A stretch of 64,000 bases of DNA from Ruminococcus sp. GTDB taxonomy: Bacteria; Bacillota; Clostridia; Oscillospirales; Ruminococcaceae. Where the stretch lies: NCBI GenBank assembly GCA_029060305.1, contig JAIDUG010000032.1, forward strand, positions 1 through 64,000. The letters are read 5' to 3'. The first letter of the stretch is position 1. Every line of letters starts with the position of its first letter. The notes under the pieces were generated by a model that was given only the letters and a program-made list of their open reading frames with translations, did not search any database and was not told the origin of the DNA. The position numbers and the translations under genes are program-made. Below, in pieces: positions 53,074-61,561 of this stretch.

Positions 53074-53781
53074 TTATGGTATAGCAAAAATAACTTCTAC
53101 ACTGTCGGGAACGTATTTATTAATAATTTCCTCAAACATAGGGAAAACAGTCTCACGCTTATTACCGAACAGTCCACACCCGAAAGCACCCAGTATTAAA
53201 ATATCAGTATTTTTTTCAAGTGCAAGCATAATTATTTTTTTGATTCTTGTATACATTATATTATTTATTTTCTTACCCGAAAATATGAATTTTGCAAACG
53301 TCCTGTTTACCGCAGGGCTTGTTATGAAATTACACAAAACAGGCTTTTCAAGACGTGTGCCGTCGTCGTTTCTGATAACAGGAACGTTTGCAGAATAAAT
53401 CATAACATCTGTATAGTTTGGCATGACATGGGCTATATTCTTGTAATAGTAGTCTTTCTGTTCCCTGATAGTGTAATAAAGCAGTGAAGCACGGCCGATG
53501 TCCTCTTCCTGAGCCTTTCCGCCTATGATATAAGCACCGCCTGCGTGTTTGGCGTTTGCGAAGTTGAGAGCAGTTATATTTCCCTTACCTGCATATTCAA
53601 TAATAGCTTGTGTAGTAGTTGACTTAATTGTATGTTCATCAATGGAAAAATACTTTTCACGCTTTATTTTTGGAAACTTCATGAAAGTATAGACCGTTTC
53701 CGAAGTCATTTCATGAAAATTCCCCTCTTTGAAGATACGGTCATTTTCACGTTTGATGTCCATGTAATCAGCTATAGACAT
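53074..53781 (-). CDS. Microbial PARG-like ADP-ribose hydrolase (TIGR02452/DUF2263 family)
   Basis: The 235-residue protein has the macrodomain-like core of bacterial-type poly(ADP-ribose) glycohydrolases. ALNFANAKHAGGAYIIGGKAQEEDIGRA spans about 70-97, with the catalytic glutamate pair in AQEED, and LILGAFGCGLFGN near 195 binds the diphosphate. It would remove ADP-ribose marks or salvage ADP-ribose. Usual members read GGG before the QEE; here it is AGGAYIIGG. The start overlaps the TraX-like gene by 14 bases. Confidence 0.85.
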   Translation of the reverse strand: MSIADYMDIKRENDRIFKEGNFHEMTSETVYTFMKFPKIKREKYFSIDEHTIKSTTTQAIIEYAGKGNITALNFANAKHAGGAYIIGGKAQEEDIGRASLLYYTIREQKDYYYKNIAHVMPNYTDVMIYSANVPVIRNDDGTRLEKPVLCNFITSPAVNRTFAKFIFSGKKINNIMYTRIKKIIMLALEKNTDILILGAFGCGLFGNKRETVFPMFEEIINKYVPDSVEVIFAIP

Positions 53782-54487
53782 AACTTATCACTCTTAACAA
53801 TAAAAGATGTGCAGGATAGAATATATAAAATACCCATTTGGTGTATTTTCCACCACCCTTTTCGCCGTTATAAAGCAACAACAGCGGTATAGGCAGAAAT
53901 ATTCCCAGATTAGCGAAACTTGCCAGAGAGTAAGGATTTCCTTTAATAATCGTGACTATCAGCGGACAAACTTTGAATATACAAGCGGTCATTTCGTAGG
54001 CAATAAGCTGATTTTTACGGTTTCCACGTGCCATTTCAAAAGCAAGCGTATATATTACCGCCTGACTTCCCCAGTCGCAGAAATCTGCAAGTCTGCATAT
54101 AACGATTACTATCGGTAAAACAAACTCTTTTTTTATAGTATCAGTATTGACAATATGTACAGCAAGCAGACTTAGAAACAAAGTGGTAATTATGCTTGAC
54201 TTATTCGAGGAAAAACAGAACACAAAGGCAAAATGAGATATTACCGCAAACACTCCCATACGCTGAAAATATTTCTTTAAGTTTCTTGTATAGTGGTATC
54301 CCTCAGAAATAAAGAAACACATAACAGGTGCGGTAATACGTCCGACGAATCTCATACAGAAATAAAGTGTAGGAGTATCATGAATAAAAAGATATGCCAC
54401 ATGGTCAATCAGCATTGCGAGAATAGCGATATACTTCAGTTCAGATGCAGTTATGCCGAATTTTTTATTTTCAGATTTTATTTTCAT
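53768..54487 (-). CDS. TraX-like multi-pass membrane protein (acyltransferase-related)
   Basis: The 239-residue protein has about seven hydrophobic helices. LKYIAILAMLIDHVAYLF near 18, MRFVGRITAPVMCFFISEGYHYTRN near 45 and the ending WVFYIFYPAHLLLLRVI match the TraX family, named for the F-pilin acetylase. Many chromosomal copies have no pilus link and may acylate surface molecules. No Shine-Dalgarno is seen before ATG 54487. The start lies inside the last codons of the frameshifted dockerin tail, suggesting former coupling. Confidence 0.85.
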   Translation of the reverse strand: MKIKSENKKFGITASELKYIAILAMLIDHVAYLFIHDTPTLYFCMRFVGRITAPVMCFFISEGYHYTRNLKKYFQRMGVFAVISHFAFVFCFSSNKSSIITTLFLSLLAVHIVNTDTIKKEFVLPIVIVICRLADFCDWGSQAVIYTLAFEMARGNRKNQLIAYEMTACIFKVCPLIVTIIKGNPYSLASFANLGIFLPIPLLLLYNGEKGGGKYTKWVFYIFYPAHLLLLRVISYVYS

Positions 54488-54613
54488 GTAGTATTATTTG
54501 TTTCGGGTTTTTAAGTGATATATTTAAGTCTTTGTCAATTATAAAATCAATGTATCTGTCCTGATAATCACAATCAAGCATTAATGTTGCTTCTCCGTCT
54601 GCTATCGCTTTTA
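54471..54613 (-). pseudogene. Frameshifted 3' tail of the dockerin gene
   Basis: Past the TAG at 54614 the -1 frame stays open and reads KAIADGEATLMLDCD, later IDFIIDKDLNISLKNP, to a TGA at 54471. It is plausible protein with no start or ribosome binding site of its own. It would finish the beta domain of the dockerin protein if one base were restored near 54614-54620 (GTGTAGTA from something like GTAGTAGTA). Confidence 0.6.
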
Positions 54614-55156
54614 CTACACAATAAGTATAGAGGTTCCGTAATAATAGACAGTATTGGTATCTGTAATTTCAATTGTTTCAGAACTTTCGTTTTTATACGT
54701 ACACGAATCAACGCTTATTATTTCCTGAATACAGCCATTCTGTTGATAAAGTACCGGAGTTTTCCACATAATTAACGCCTCGTCGCCCTGTATAAATACG
54801 GATACCTGTGAATGTATGTTGTTATCATATTTTGTCAAAAGGTTATAATCGTATCTGTTTTCCGAAAGTTTCGGCATTGTCTGTTCAGACAGTTCTTTTT
54901 TCATGAGACACAAATCAAAAACATCAAGTTTTCCGTCACTACAGAAATCAGCAGTTTTCAGGTTTATAATGTCAGTATTTGAACCAGATAACAACCATTT
55001 CTGAAATAATACAACATCAGATAAATTGAATACGCCGTCACCGTTTATATCCCCCTGTACTTCAACGATTTCCGGCTGAACATCTGCAACAGCAGTCAAT
55101 GAAACACATGAACATAACATAGCTACTGAAAGCAATGCTCCTATAAATTTTTTCAT
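54614..55156 (-). CDS. Secreted dockerin-containing protein, C-terminus probably truncated by frameshift
   Basis: The 180-residue precursor starts at ATG 55156 after AGAGGTG. The signal peptide covers about 1-26 (AVA-DV). The dockerin follows directly: GDINGDGVFNLSDVVLFQKWLL near 36 and the second repeat ADFCSDGKLDVFDLCLMKKEL near 70. It is N-terminal, which is less common. The rest (about 95-180) is a beta-rich domain (QVSVFIQGDEALIMWKTP, TNTVYYYGTSILIV) that stops abruptly at TAG 54614 while the -1 frame continues sensibly for about 45 codons. It may be a recent pseudogene or a sequence error. Confidence 0.8.
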   Translation of the reverse strand: MKKFIGALLSVAMLCSCVSLTAVADVQPEIVEVQGDINGDGVFNLSDVVLFQKWLLSGSNTDIINLKTADFCSDGKLDVFDLCLMKKELSEQTMPKLSENRYDYNLLTKYDNNIHSQVSVFIQGDEALIMWKTPVLYQQNGCIQEIISVDSCTYKNESSETIEITDTNTVYYYGTSILIV

Positions 55157-55242
55157 ACCATACACCTCTGAAAAATTTTTATTGAACCTGCTCCGTTCAT
55201 GTTTATATTTTTATCTTTTTATCCGGAGCAGGTTATATATTT

Positions 55243-57180
55243 TTACTTCATTGATTCCCTTGTGTAGTCAAGAAGTCCGCCTGCAAGCATAATATCTTTC
55301 ATACGTCCGGAAAGTTCGCAGAGTACCGGAATTTCTTTTCCGTTAGTCTTGTTGAGTACAGTAAATTCAGACTGTCCGTTTTCTACTGCTTTTCTTATAT
55401 CAGCTAAAACGAGTTCGTCACCCTGATTAATATTATCATAATCTGCCTCATTCACGAATGTAAGCGGAAGTATACCGGCATTAACGAGATTTGCTCTGTG
55501 AATACGTGCGAATGACTTAACGAGTACAGCCTTTACGCCGAGATAAAGCGGTGCAAGTGCAGCGTGTTCACGAGAAGAACCCTGTCCATAGTTTGAACCG
55601 CCGACAATAATGCTCTTTCCGAGAGACTTTGCTCTTTCGGGGAAACTTTCGTCACATACTGCAAAACAGTGCTGTGAAATTTTCGGGATATTTGAACGGA
55701 GCGGAAGTATTTTTGCACCGGCTGGCATAATGTGGTCTGTAGTGATATTGTCGCCTACTTTAAGTGAAACAGGTGCATCAATAGTTTCAAGAAGCGGAGA
55801 AGTCTCAGGATAAGGCTTGATATTTGGTCCTCTTAGGATTTCAACGCTTTCCATTTCCTCAGCAGGAGCAGGCGGTACAACCATATTGTCGTTGATTGCG
55901 AAGATTTCCGGAAGTTTAAATTCAGGCATATCACCGAGTTCACGAGGGTCTGTAAGGTATCCTGTAAGTGCAGATACAGCTGCCATTTCAGGCGATACAA
56001 GATAAATCTGACCGTCTTTAGTTCCTGAACGTCCCTCAAAGTTTCTGTTGAAAGTACGGAGCGAAATACCCTTTGAGTTAGGAGACTGTCCCATTCCGAT
56101 ACAAGGACCGCACGCACTTTCGAGGATTCTTGCACCTGCTTCAATAAGGTCTGATAAAGCACCGTTCTGAGCGAGCATATTAAGAACCTGTTTAGAACCA
56201 GGGGCTATTGAAAGTGAAACGTTGGGATTAACAGTCTTGCCCTTTAAGATATGTGCAACTTTCAGCATATCAAGAAGTGAAGAGTTAGTACATGAACCGA
56301 TACAAACCTGGTCAACTTTAAGTCTGCCGATTTCCTCAACGCTCTTTACGTTGTCGGGAGAGTGCGGACAAGCAGCAAGAGGCACAAGTTCGCTGAGATT
56401 GATTGTCAATTCCTCGTCATAAACTGCATCATCGTCAGCAGAAAGCGGAGTCCAAACATCTTCACGGCATTGTGCCTTTAAAAACTGCTTTGTGATTTCG
56501 TCTGATGGGAAAATTGAAGTAGTAGCACCTAATTCAGCACCCATATTTGTAATGGTAGCACGTTCCGGAACAGAGAGAGTTTTAACACCCTCGCCACAGT
56601 ATTCAATAACTTTTCCCACACCGCCTTTAACGGAAAGTCTTCTGAGGACTTCAAGAATAACGTCCTTTGCGGAAACCCACGGACGAAGTTTTCCTGTAAG
56701 TTCTACCTTAACAACTTTCGGACAGGTGATATAATAAGCACCGCCACCCATGGCAACAGCAACGTCAAGACCGCCTGCTCCTATTGCAATCATACCGATA
56801 CCGCCACCGGTAGGAGTGTGACTGTCTGAACCGATGAGAGTTTTTCCGGGAATACCGAATCTTTCGAGGTGTACCTGATGACAGATACCATTTCCGGGAC
56901 GTGAGAAATAAATACCATGTTTCTTTGCAACGCTTCCGATAAATCTGTGGTCGTCGGCATTTTCAAAACCGTTCTGAAGAGTATTGTGGTCAATGTAAGC
57001 AACAGAACGTTCAGTTTTTACACGAGGTACTCCAATAGCCTCAAATTCGAGATAAGCCATAGTACCAGTAGCATCCTGAGTGAGAGTCTGGTCGATTCTG
57101 ATTCCGATTTCCTGACCCTTTACGTATTCACCGTCAACAAGGTGTGCCTGAAGTATTTTTTCAGTAAGGGTTAAACCCAT
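55243..57180 (-). CDS. acn: Aconitate hydratase
   Basis: The 645-residue protein is of the compact bacterial aconitase type. HNTLQ near 65, HQVHLERFG near 103, SDSHTPTGGGIGMIAIGAGGLDVA near 118, cluster cysteines in CIGSCTNSS near 294 and CGPCIGMG near 357, and the swivel-domain GGSNYGQGSSREHAA near 538 are seen. It isomerises citrate and isocitrate using a [4Fe-4S] cluster. Citrate synthase is not in the window. It is a single gene with its own consensus promoter. Confidence 0.94.
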   Translation of the reverse strand: MGLTLTEKILQAHLVDGEYVKGQEIGIRIDQTLTQDATGTMAYLEFEAIGVPRVKTERSVAYIDHNTLQNGFENADDHRFIGSVAKKHGIYFSRPGNGICHQVHLERFGIPGKTLIGSDSHTPTGGGIGMIAIGAGGLDVAVAMGGGAYYITCPKVVKVELTGKLRPWVSAKDVILEVLRRLSVKGGVGKVIEYCGEGVKTLSVPERATITNMGAELGATTSIFPSDEITKQFLKAQCREDVWTPLSADDDAVYDEELTINLSELVPLAACPHSPDNVKSVEEIGRLKVDQVCIGSCTNSSLLDMLKVAHILKGKTVNPNVSLSIAPGSKQVLNMLAQNGALSDLIEAGARILESACGPCIGMGQSPNSKGISLRTFNRNFEGRSGTKDGQIYLVSPEMAAVSALTGYLTDPRELGDMPEFKLPEIFAINDNMVVPPAPAEEMESVEILRGPNIKPYPETSPLLETIDAPVSLKVGDNITTDHIMPAGAKILPLRSNIPKISQHCFAVCDESFPERAKSLGKSIIVGGSNYGQGSSREHAALAPLYLGVKAVLVKSFARIHRANLVNAGILPLTFVNEADYDNINQGDELVLADIRKAVENGQSEFTVLNKTNGKEIPVLCELSGRMKDIMLAGGLLDYTRESMK

Positions 57181-57212
57181 TTTTAATCATTCCTTTCATT
57201 ATTACTGATTTT

Positions 57213-57241
57213 ATTGTACAACAAATAACAGACTTTGTCAA
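57213..57241 (-). promoter_or_regulatory. Promoter of aconitase
   Basis: TTGACA (57241-57236), 17 bp, TACAAT (57218-57213) on the minus strand. A perfect dyad GGTTG-AAA-CAACC (57242-57254) abuts the -35 box and could be an operator. Confidence 0.75.
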
Positions 57242-57261
57242 GGTTGAAACAACCTAAAAAT

Positions 57262-57290
57262 AAAAAAAGAGGTTACATATAGCAACCCCT
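57262..57290 (-). terminator. Terminator of the lipoprotein-like gene
   Basis: In the minus-strand RNA AGGGGUUGC pairs with GUAACCUCU (nine pairs, two G-U) around UAUAU and runs into seven U. Confidence 0.8.
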
Positions 57291-57312
57291 TTGTCTGTCT
57301 GTAAATAATATA

Positions 57313-58302
57313 TCATATTTTTTCGGAAATGTCAATACTTTCTGCACGATGTTTTTCTTCAAGAATTTTTTTCAAACGTAACTGTTTTTCACGGAAAATA
57401 AAAAAACAAAGTGTTAAAATAGTTATAGGTACGCTGATTGTATATATATTGACGGTTATTAATATAGTGAACAGGTTTATAAAAAAATCCGCTATTGTCA
57501 GTGATTTTCCAAAAGCAGTATATATGTAAACTACAATACATAATACGGACGGAACGTTAAACAAGGAAGTAGCAATAATATACTTTTTATAAGTCTTGTC
57601 CCACTGATTGTGATTGATTTTGTAAACTATAAGTGTAATAATACAGCCTATCACACCTACTACAGAAAACAACCATACCATCGAAGTAAAAACAGATAGT
57701 TCTACCGATTGTTTGTAATATGGGTTTATTCTGTTTTTTTCAACGTCGTATGAAATATCCTGTAAATAAAAGTTTCCGAGTGAAACAAGCGGAATTTTCT
57801 TTGAAATCTGTACAATATTTCCGTCACCGTCGAATACCGCAACATAACATTTTTTGTACTTGTTGCAGAACTCTAAAAACATTTCCTCATTATAATGGTC
57901 AGTATAACGCCCCTCATAATACGGTACACGTACCCATTGACGTATTTCTGAGGGAGTACCGTTATATTTTTCGTGCGAATCGGGATAATATTCGGAATCT
58001 CTTATTGAAATACCCAGTTTTGACTCTTTCATATGAATAAGCATACTTCGGAAACCGTCTTTGTTGTAGTTTACAATTTCGCTGTTTTCCGGAATTTCTA
58101 TATCTCCCTCAATATTACAGTTGTACGAAGTGTAAAATTCGTCATTTTCGTCAATCGGAATAAGCAAATCAACGTACTTGTCCGCCATATATTCGCCTTT
58201 AAACTCAAAGTCAAAATCACTGCTGTAGTACGCACACCCACTGAATACAAACATAATTCCGACAAGCACAAAAGCAATAATAAAAAATCTTGTTTTTCGC
58301 AT
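57313..58302 (-). CDS. Lipoprotein-like protein with C-terminal membrane helices, unknown function
   Basis: The 329-residue protein starts at ATG 58302 (MRKTRFFII) after AAGGACGG. The signal sequence ends in FVFSGC, a possible lipobox with C near residue 23. An extracellular acidic domain (about 25-200) follows. Three or four hydrophobic helices (about 208-232, 246-268 and 278-310) and a basic tail end the chain. No family was recognised. A promoter and a terminator make it monocistronic. Confidence 0.65.
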   Translation of the reverse strand: MRKTRFFIIAFVLVGIMFVFSGCAYYSSDFDFEFKGEYMADKYVDLLIPIDENDEFYTSYNCNIEGDIEIPENSEIVNYNKDGFRSMLIHMKESKLGISIRDSEYYPDSHEKYNGTPSEIRQWVRVPYYEGRYTDHYNEEMFLEFCNKYKKCYVAVFDGDGNIVQISKKIPLVSLGNFYLQDISYDVEKNRINPYYKQSVELSVFTSMVWLFSVVGVIGCIITLIVYKINHNQWDKTYKKYIIATSLFNVPSVLCIVVYIYTAFGKSLTIADFFINLFTILITVNIYTISVPITILTLCFFIFREKQLRLKKILEEKHRAESIDISEKI

Positions 58303-58324
58303 TAAATCACCGTCCTTTGTAAAT

Positions 58325-58353
58325 ATTGTACATAATTTCCTTGTAACTGTCAA
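58325..58353 (-). promoter_or_regulatory. Promoter of the lipoprotein-like gene
   Basis: TTGACA (58353-58348), 17 bp, TACAAT (58330-58325) on the minus strand. Confidence 0.75.
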
Positions 58354-58401
58354 TGAAATCAACATTACAAATAATCACACAAATATGACAAATATTTACA
58401 A

Positions 58402-58434
58402 CAAAAAAACAGCTCCTGTTTTTAACGGAGCTGT
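58402..58434 (-). terminator. Terminator of the XRE regulator operon
   Basis: ACAGCTCC pairs with GGAGCTGT around 10 bases. On the minus strand it runs into TTTTTTTG. Confidence 0.85.
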
Positions 58435-58441
58435 CGGAAAT

Positions 58442-58822
58442 TTATTTGTTTTCAAAACTTTCAAGTTCATTACAGAGTGCAACGAAATCTTCATAAACAG
58501 TAATTGATTGCAGATAACGAAAGTCAAGAATATATCCTGAATCCCTATGTTTCAAAAATTCAGCGTCCCACAGCGGAACATCATAAAAACCTTTTTTGTA
58601 ATGGTACTTCATTGGTTGGTATTTGTCAATGTTTGCACGGAAATATTTTACTTTTGCCATACATAGCTTGTTGATACGGAAAAGAAGTCCGATAATATCA
58701 GTTCTTTCAAAAAACGAATCCTTGAAAATAAGGTGTTTATGTGAATTTTCCCTTTCCGAATACCAAGCGTTGTTTTCGTGTTTCAGTCTGTACTTTTCTA
58801 TAAGTAAATACTTTTCGTCCAT
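58442..58822 (-). CDS. Unknown cytoplasmic protein of the XRE operon
   Basis: The 126-residue protein starts at ATG 58822 (MDEKYLLIEKYRL) after CAGGTG. It is rich in Tyr, Phe, Lys and His, with no membrane helix and no motif that I recognise. The start precedes the stop of the upstream membrane protein gene by a short gap (13 bases), and it is followed by a strong terminator, so it is the last gene of the regulator-membrane protein unit. Confidence 0.55.
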   Translation of the reverse strand: MDEKYLLIEKYRLKHENNAWYSERENSHKHLIFKDSFFERTDIIGLLFRINKLCMAKVKYFRANIDKYQPMKYHYKKGFYDVPLWDAEFLKHRDSGYILDFRYLQSITVYEDFVALCNELESFENK

Positions 58823-58835
58823 TTTCCGCACCTGC

Positions 58836-59267
58836 TTACATCTTTTTATTGTAGTAAGATTTAACCGCAATTGTTATAACAGAATCCGCTATTAAAGATA
58901 TGGCAAGTGTTATACTGATAATCGGATTGAAAAATCCTGAAACGATTACAGCCAATGCAGTTACCATAATCGAAATAAAACTCGAAGTTTTCATTGTTTC
59001 CTTGCCGATTGCAACGTTTCTTTCGTCGGTCTGCTGAATGTACATTTCCTTGAGTTTTTCCTCGTTATGCAAAGCTTTATGTATTCTCGCAAGATTGAAA
59101 ACAGAAACAATCATTATTCCGCTGAACATACCGCTTACAAGACCCACTGCGAAATCATCTGCACCCTTTACAAAACGCATTAATCCAAAACATATAAGTA
59201 AGGCACAACAACAGAAGTATGCTATCAGTCTGTACTTTTGGGTAAGTTTTTTCTTAAAATCTTCCAT
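58836..59267 (-). CDS. Membrane protein paired with an XRE regulator
   Basis: The 143-residue protein starts at ATG 59267 (MEDFKKKLTQKYRL) after AAGGAG. Four hydrophobic helices occur as two hairpins (about 15-35, 42-62, 98-116 and 118-135) around a charged loop containing QQTDERN. Small four-helix proteins of this plan are often encoded directly after a short XRE regulator in Firmicutes. Their role is not established. It lies 13 bases after the regulator. Confidence 0.65.
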   Translation of the reverse strand: MEDFKKKLTQKYRLIAYFCCCALLICFGLMRFVKGADDFAVGLVSGMFSGIMIVSVFNLARIHKALHNEEKLKEMYIQQTDERNVAIGKETMKTSSFISIMVTALAVIVSGFFNPIISITLAISLIADSVITIAVKSYYNKKM

Positions 59268-59280
59268 AATAAAAATCTCC

Positions 59281-59487
59281 TTATAAATTTTCTTCGCCTT
59301 CAAAAATAAACAGTTCCTCAATCGTGATACCGAAAAATTGTGCAATTTTATGTGCAAGAATCAGAGAAGCATTATATCTTCCGTTTTCCAGTGAAATAAT
59401 AGTCTGACGTGTCACTCTCAATGCGTCTGCAAGTTCCTGTTGTGTCACTTTTCGTGACTTTCTGAGTTCCTGAATTTTGTTTTTCAA
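59281..59487 (-). CDS. Small XRE-family transcriptional regulator
   Basis: The 68-residue protein is almost entirely one Cro/C1-type helix-turn-helix: KIQELRKSRKVTQQELADALRV then TRQTIISLENGRYNASL. I place the start at TTG 59487 because AAGGAGAG stands 7 bases upstream. The earlier in-frame codons to 59538 overlap the operator sites and do not look like protein. Three copies of a 16-bp dyad cover its promoter, so it very likely represses itself and its operon. Confidence 0.88.
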   Translation of the reverse strand: MKNKIQELRKSRKVTQQELADALRVTRQTIISLENGRYNASLILAHKIAQFFGITIEELFIFEGEENL

Positions 59488-59506
59488 TTTATCACTCTCC
59501 TTAAAA

Positions 59507-59568
59507 GTAAAGTTTCCTTTACAATAATAGTATAGCACGCTTTACATTATTTGTCAAGTGTACTTTAC
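59507..59568. promoter_or_regulatory. Three evenly spaced operators of the XRE regulator
   Basis: The dyad GTAAAG-N4-CTTTAC is perfect at 59507-59522. It appears with one change per left arm at 59530-59545 (GTATAG) and 59553-59568 (GTCAAG). The three start exactly 23 bp apart. The second covers the -10 box, the third the -35 box and the first the start of the transcript. Confidence 0.8.
59529..59557 (-). promoter_or_regulatory. Promoter of the XRE regulator operon
   Basis: TTGACA (59557-59552), 17 bp, TATACT (59534-59529) on the minus strand, overlapped by two of the three operators. Confidence 0.85.
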
Positions 59569-59601
59569 ATATTTTCCGAAAAAATTTTCCTTGTATAAAA
59601 C

Positions 59602-59638
59602 AAAGTCCTCTGTACATATTGAACAAAGGACTTTTTTA
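59602..59638. terminator. Terminator after lysA
   Basis: AAAGTCCT pairs with AGGACTTT around 17 bases. On the minus strand the stem leads into GTTTTATAC, and on the plus strand into TTTTTATT. Confidence 0.65.
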
Positions 59639-59649
59639 TTACAGATATT

Positions 59650-60948
59650 TTATATATCGTTGCGGATTATATCGTCAAGAGTTTCACGCTTTACAGCAAT
59701 TCTCGATTCGCCGTTATTCACGAAAACAACAGCAGGTTTCTGAAGTCTGTTGTAGTTTGAGGACATCGAATAGTTATAAGCACCTGTTGCACATACTGCA
59801 ATAATGTCACCTGATTCAGCGTGCTGTAACGGCATATTCTCGCCGATTAAGTCTCCGCTTTCGCAACATTTTCCTGCAATCGTAACTTTTTCTGTACGTT
59901 CTTCTGTAGCCTTGTTTGCAACAATTGCTTCGTACTCTGATTTGTAGAGAATGTATCTCGGACTGTCTGCCATACCGCCGTCAACCGATATGTAAGTGCG
60001 GATATTCGGGATTTCCTTTCTTGCTCCTACTGTATAGAGTGTAATTCCGGCAGGTGCGGAAATAGAACGTCCCGGTTCAATGAATATGTAAGGCCGAGTA
60101 ATTCCGAGTTCCGAACAGGTATTTTTAACAACCTCAGAAACTCTTTCCATATAAGTTTCAAAAGGTGCAGGGTCGTGCTGATTAAGGTACTTTATTCCGA
60201 AACCTCCGCCTAAATTAAGACCTTTTATTTCGTAACCGAGTTCATTTTTGATTTTCGCAATGAAATTCAACATAACCTTTCCTGCTTCTTCAAACGGGTC
60301 AATATCGAAAATCTGTGAACCGATATGACAGTGAAGTCCCATAAGGTTTACGTTTTCGCAAGCTATGGCACGTTTCACTGCCTCGAAAGCCTCTCCTGTT
60401 TCAAGTGCAAAACCGAATTTACTGTCAATCTGACCCGTCTTTATAAAGTCGTGAGTATGTGCATCGATACCAGGTTTGATACGGAACATTATATCAGGTT
60501 TCACATTTTTGGACTTTGCGATTTCCTCAAGTCTGAGAAGTTCGGAAATATTGTCTACAATAATATGACCGACTTTAACGTCAACAGCGTATTCAAGTTC
60601 CTCGTCAGTTTTGTTGTTTCCGTGGAAACCTATCTTTGAGGTATCAAAACCTGCTTTTACCGCTGTATAAAGTTCTCCGATTGAAACAGCGTCAAGACCC
60701 ATTCCCTCACTTGCAACTATACGGCACATTTCGAGACACGAAAAAGCCTTGCTTGCATAACACGCAAGACCTTGACCGCCGTAATATTTGTCAATACTGT
60801 TCTTGAAACGCTGACAGGCTTTACGGACTGCCTGCTCGTCCATTACATAGAGAGGTGTTCCGTACTGTTTTGCAAGCTCTACGGTATCAGTACCGCCTAT
60901 TGTAAGGTTGCCCTTTTCGTTAACACTTAAATTTTCAGACACAAACAT
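59650..60948 (-). CDS. lysA: Diaminopimelate decarboxylase
   Basis: The 432-residue PLP enzyme makes lysine from meso-diaminopimelate. PLYVMDEQAVRKAC opens the barrel. The PLP lysine is in CYASKAFSC near 66, HGNNKTDEEL near 113 and NLGGGFGIKY near 245 bind phosphate, and EPGRSISAPAG near 291 and CCESGDLIGEN near 361 form the active site with CATGAYNYSMSSNYN. The start at ATG 60948 follows GAAAGGA. It lies 18 bases after engB. Confidence 0.96.
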   Translation of the reverse strand: MFVSENLSVNEKGNLTIGGTDTVELAKQYGTPLYVMDEQAVRKACQRFKNSIDKYYGGQGLACYASKAFSCLEMCRIVASEGMGLDAVSIGELYTAVKAGFDTSKIGFHGNNKTDEELEYAVDVKVGHIIVDNISELLRLEEIAKSKNVKPDIMFRIKPGIDAHTHDFIKTGQIDSKFGFALETGEAFEAVKRAIACENVNLMGLHCHIGSQIFDIDPFEEAGKVMLNFIAKIKNELGYEIKGLNLGGGFGIKYLNQHDPAPFETYMERVSEVVKNTCSELGITRPYIFIEPGRSISAPAGITLYTVGARKEIPNIRTYISVDGGMADSPRYILYKSEYEAIVANKATEERTEKVTIAGKCCESGDLIGENMPLQHAESGDIIAVCATGAYNYSMSSNYNRLQKPAVVFVNNGESRIAVKRETLDDIIRNDI

Positions 60949-60966
60949 TTTTAAACAATCCTTTCA

Positions 60967-61560
60967 TTAATCGTTTTCTGTAACATCTTCAACAATCTGT
61001 CGTAATTCTTCAACACCCTCGAAAGTCTGAGAAGAAAACGGTATCGAATGTATATCGCTGAAACATGGTATTTCACCCTCAAAAGCCTTCATACGTTTTT
61101 CACGTTCCGACTTGTTGAGTTTGTCCGCTTTTGTAAGGACTATCACAAACGGCATTTCGGTATCTATGAGATAGTTGACCATTTGTATATCGTCTTTTGT
61201 AGGAGCGTGACGCATATCAATCAGCATAAAAACCAGTCTTATATCTCTGTCCGCTCCCAGATAACCCTCTATCAGTCCCGACCAGCGTTCCTTTTCGGAT
61301 TTTGAAACTTTCGCATATCCATATCCCGGAAGGTCAACAAAATATATATCTTCAAGTTTATAGAAATTTATAGTAGCAGTTTTTCCGGGGACGGAACTTA
61401 CACGGGCAAGATTTTTTCTGTTGAAAAGTTTATTAATAAGAGTTGATTTTCCGACATTGGAATGTCCCGCAAAAGCTATTTCAACGTTCTGAGCCGGTGG
61501 AATCTGACTGAAAGTGCCGTAAGATGCAAAAAATTCCGCCTTGTTGTAATTGAGTTTCAT
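60967..61560 (-). CDS. engB: Ribosome biogenesis GTPase EngB/YsxC
   Basis: The 197-residue essential GTPase helps 50S subunit assembly. G1 is GHSNVGKSTLIN near 33, the G2 threonine is in GKTATINFY, G3 is FVDLPGYGYAKV near 76 and G4 is LTKADKL near 145. SSQTFEGVEEL near 177 is G5-like. The start ATG 61560 follows AAAGGAG and lies just past the lon stop. lon-engB adjacency is common in Firmicutes. Confidence 0.96.
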   Translation of the reverse strand: MKLNYNKAEFFASYGTFSQIPPAQNVEIAFAGHSNVGKSTLINKLFNRKNLARVSSVPGKTATINFYKLEDIYFVDLPGYGYAKVSKSEKERWSGLIEGYLGADRDIRLVFMLIDMRHAPTKDDIQMVNYLIDTEMPFVIVLTKADKLNKSEREKRMKAFEGEIPCFSDIHSIPFSSQTFEGVEELRQIVEDVTEND

Positions 61561-61561
61561 A

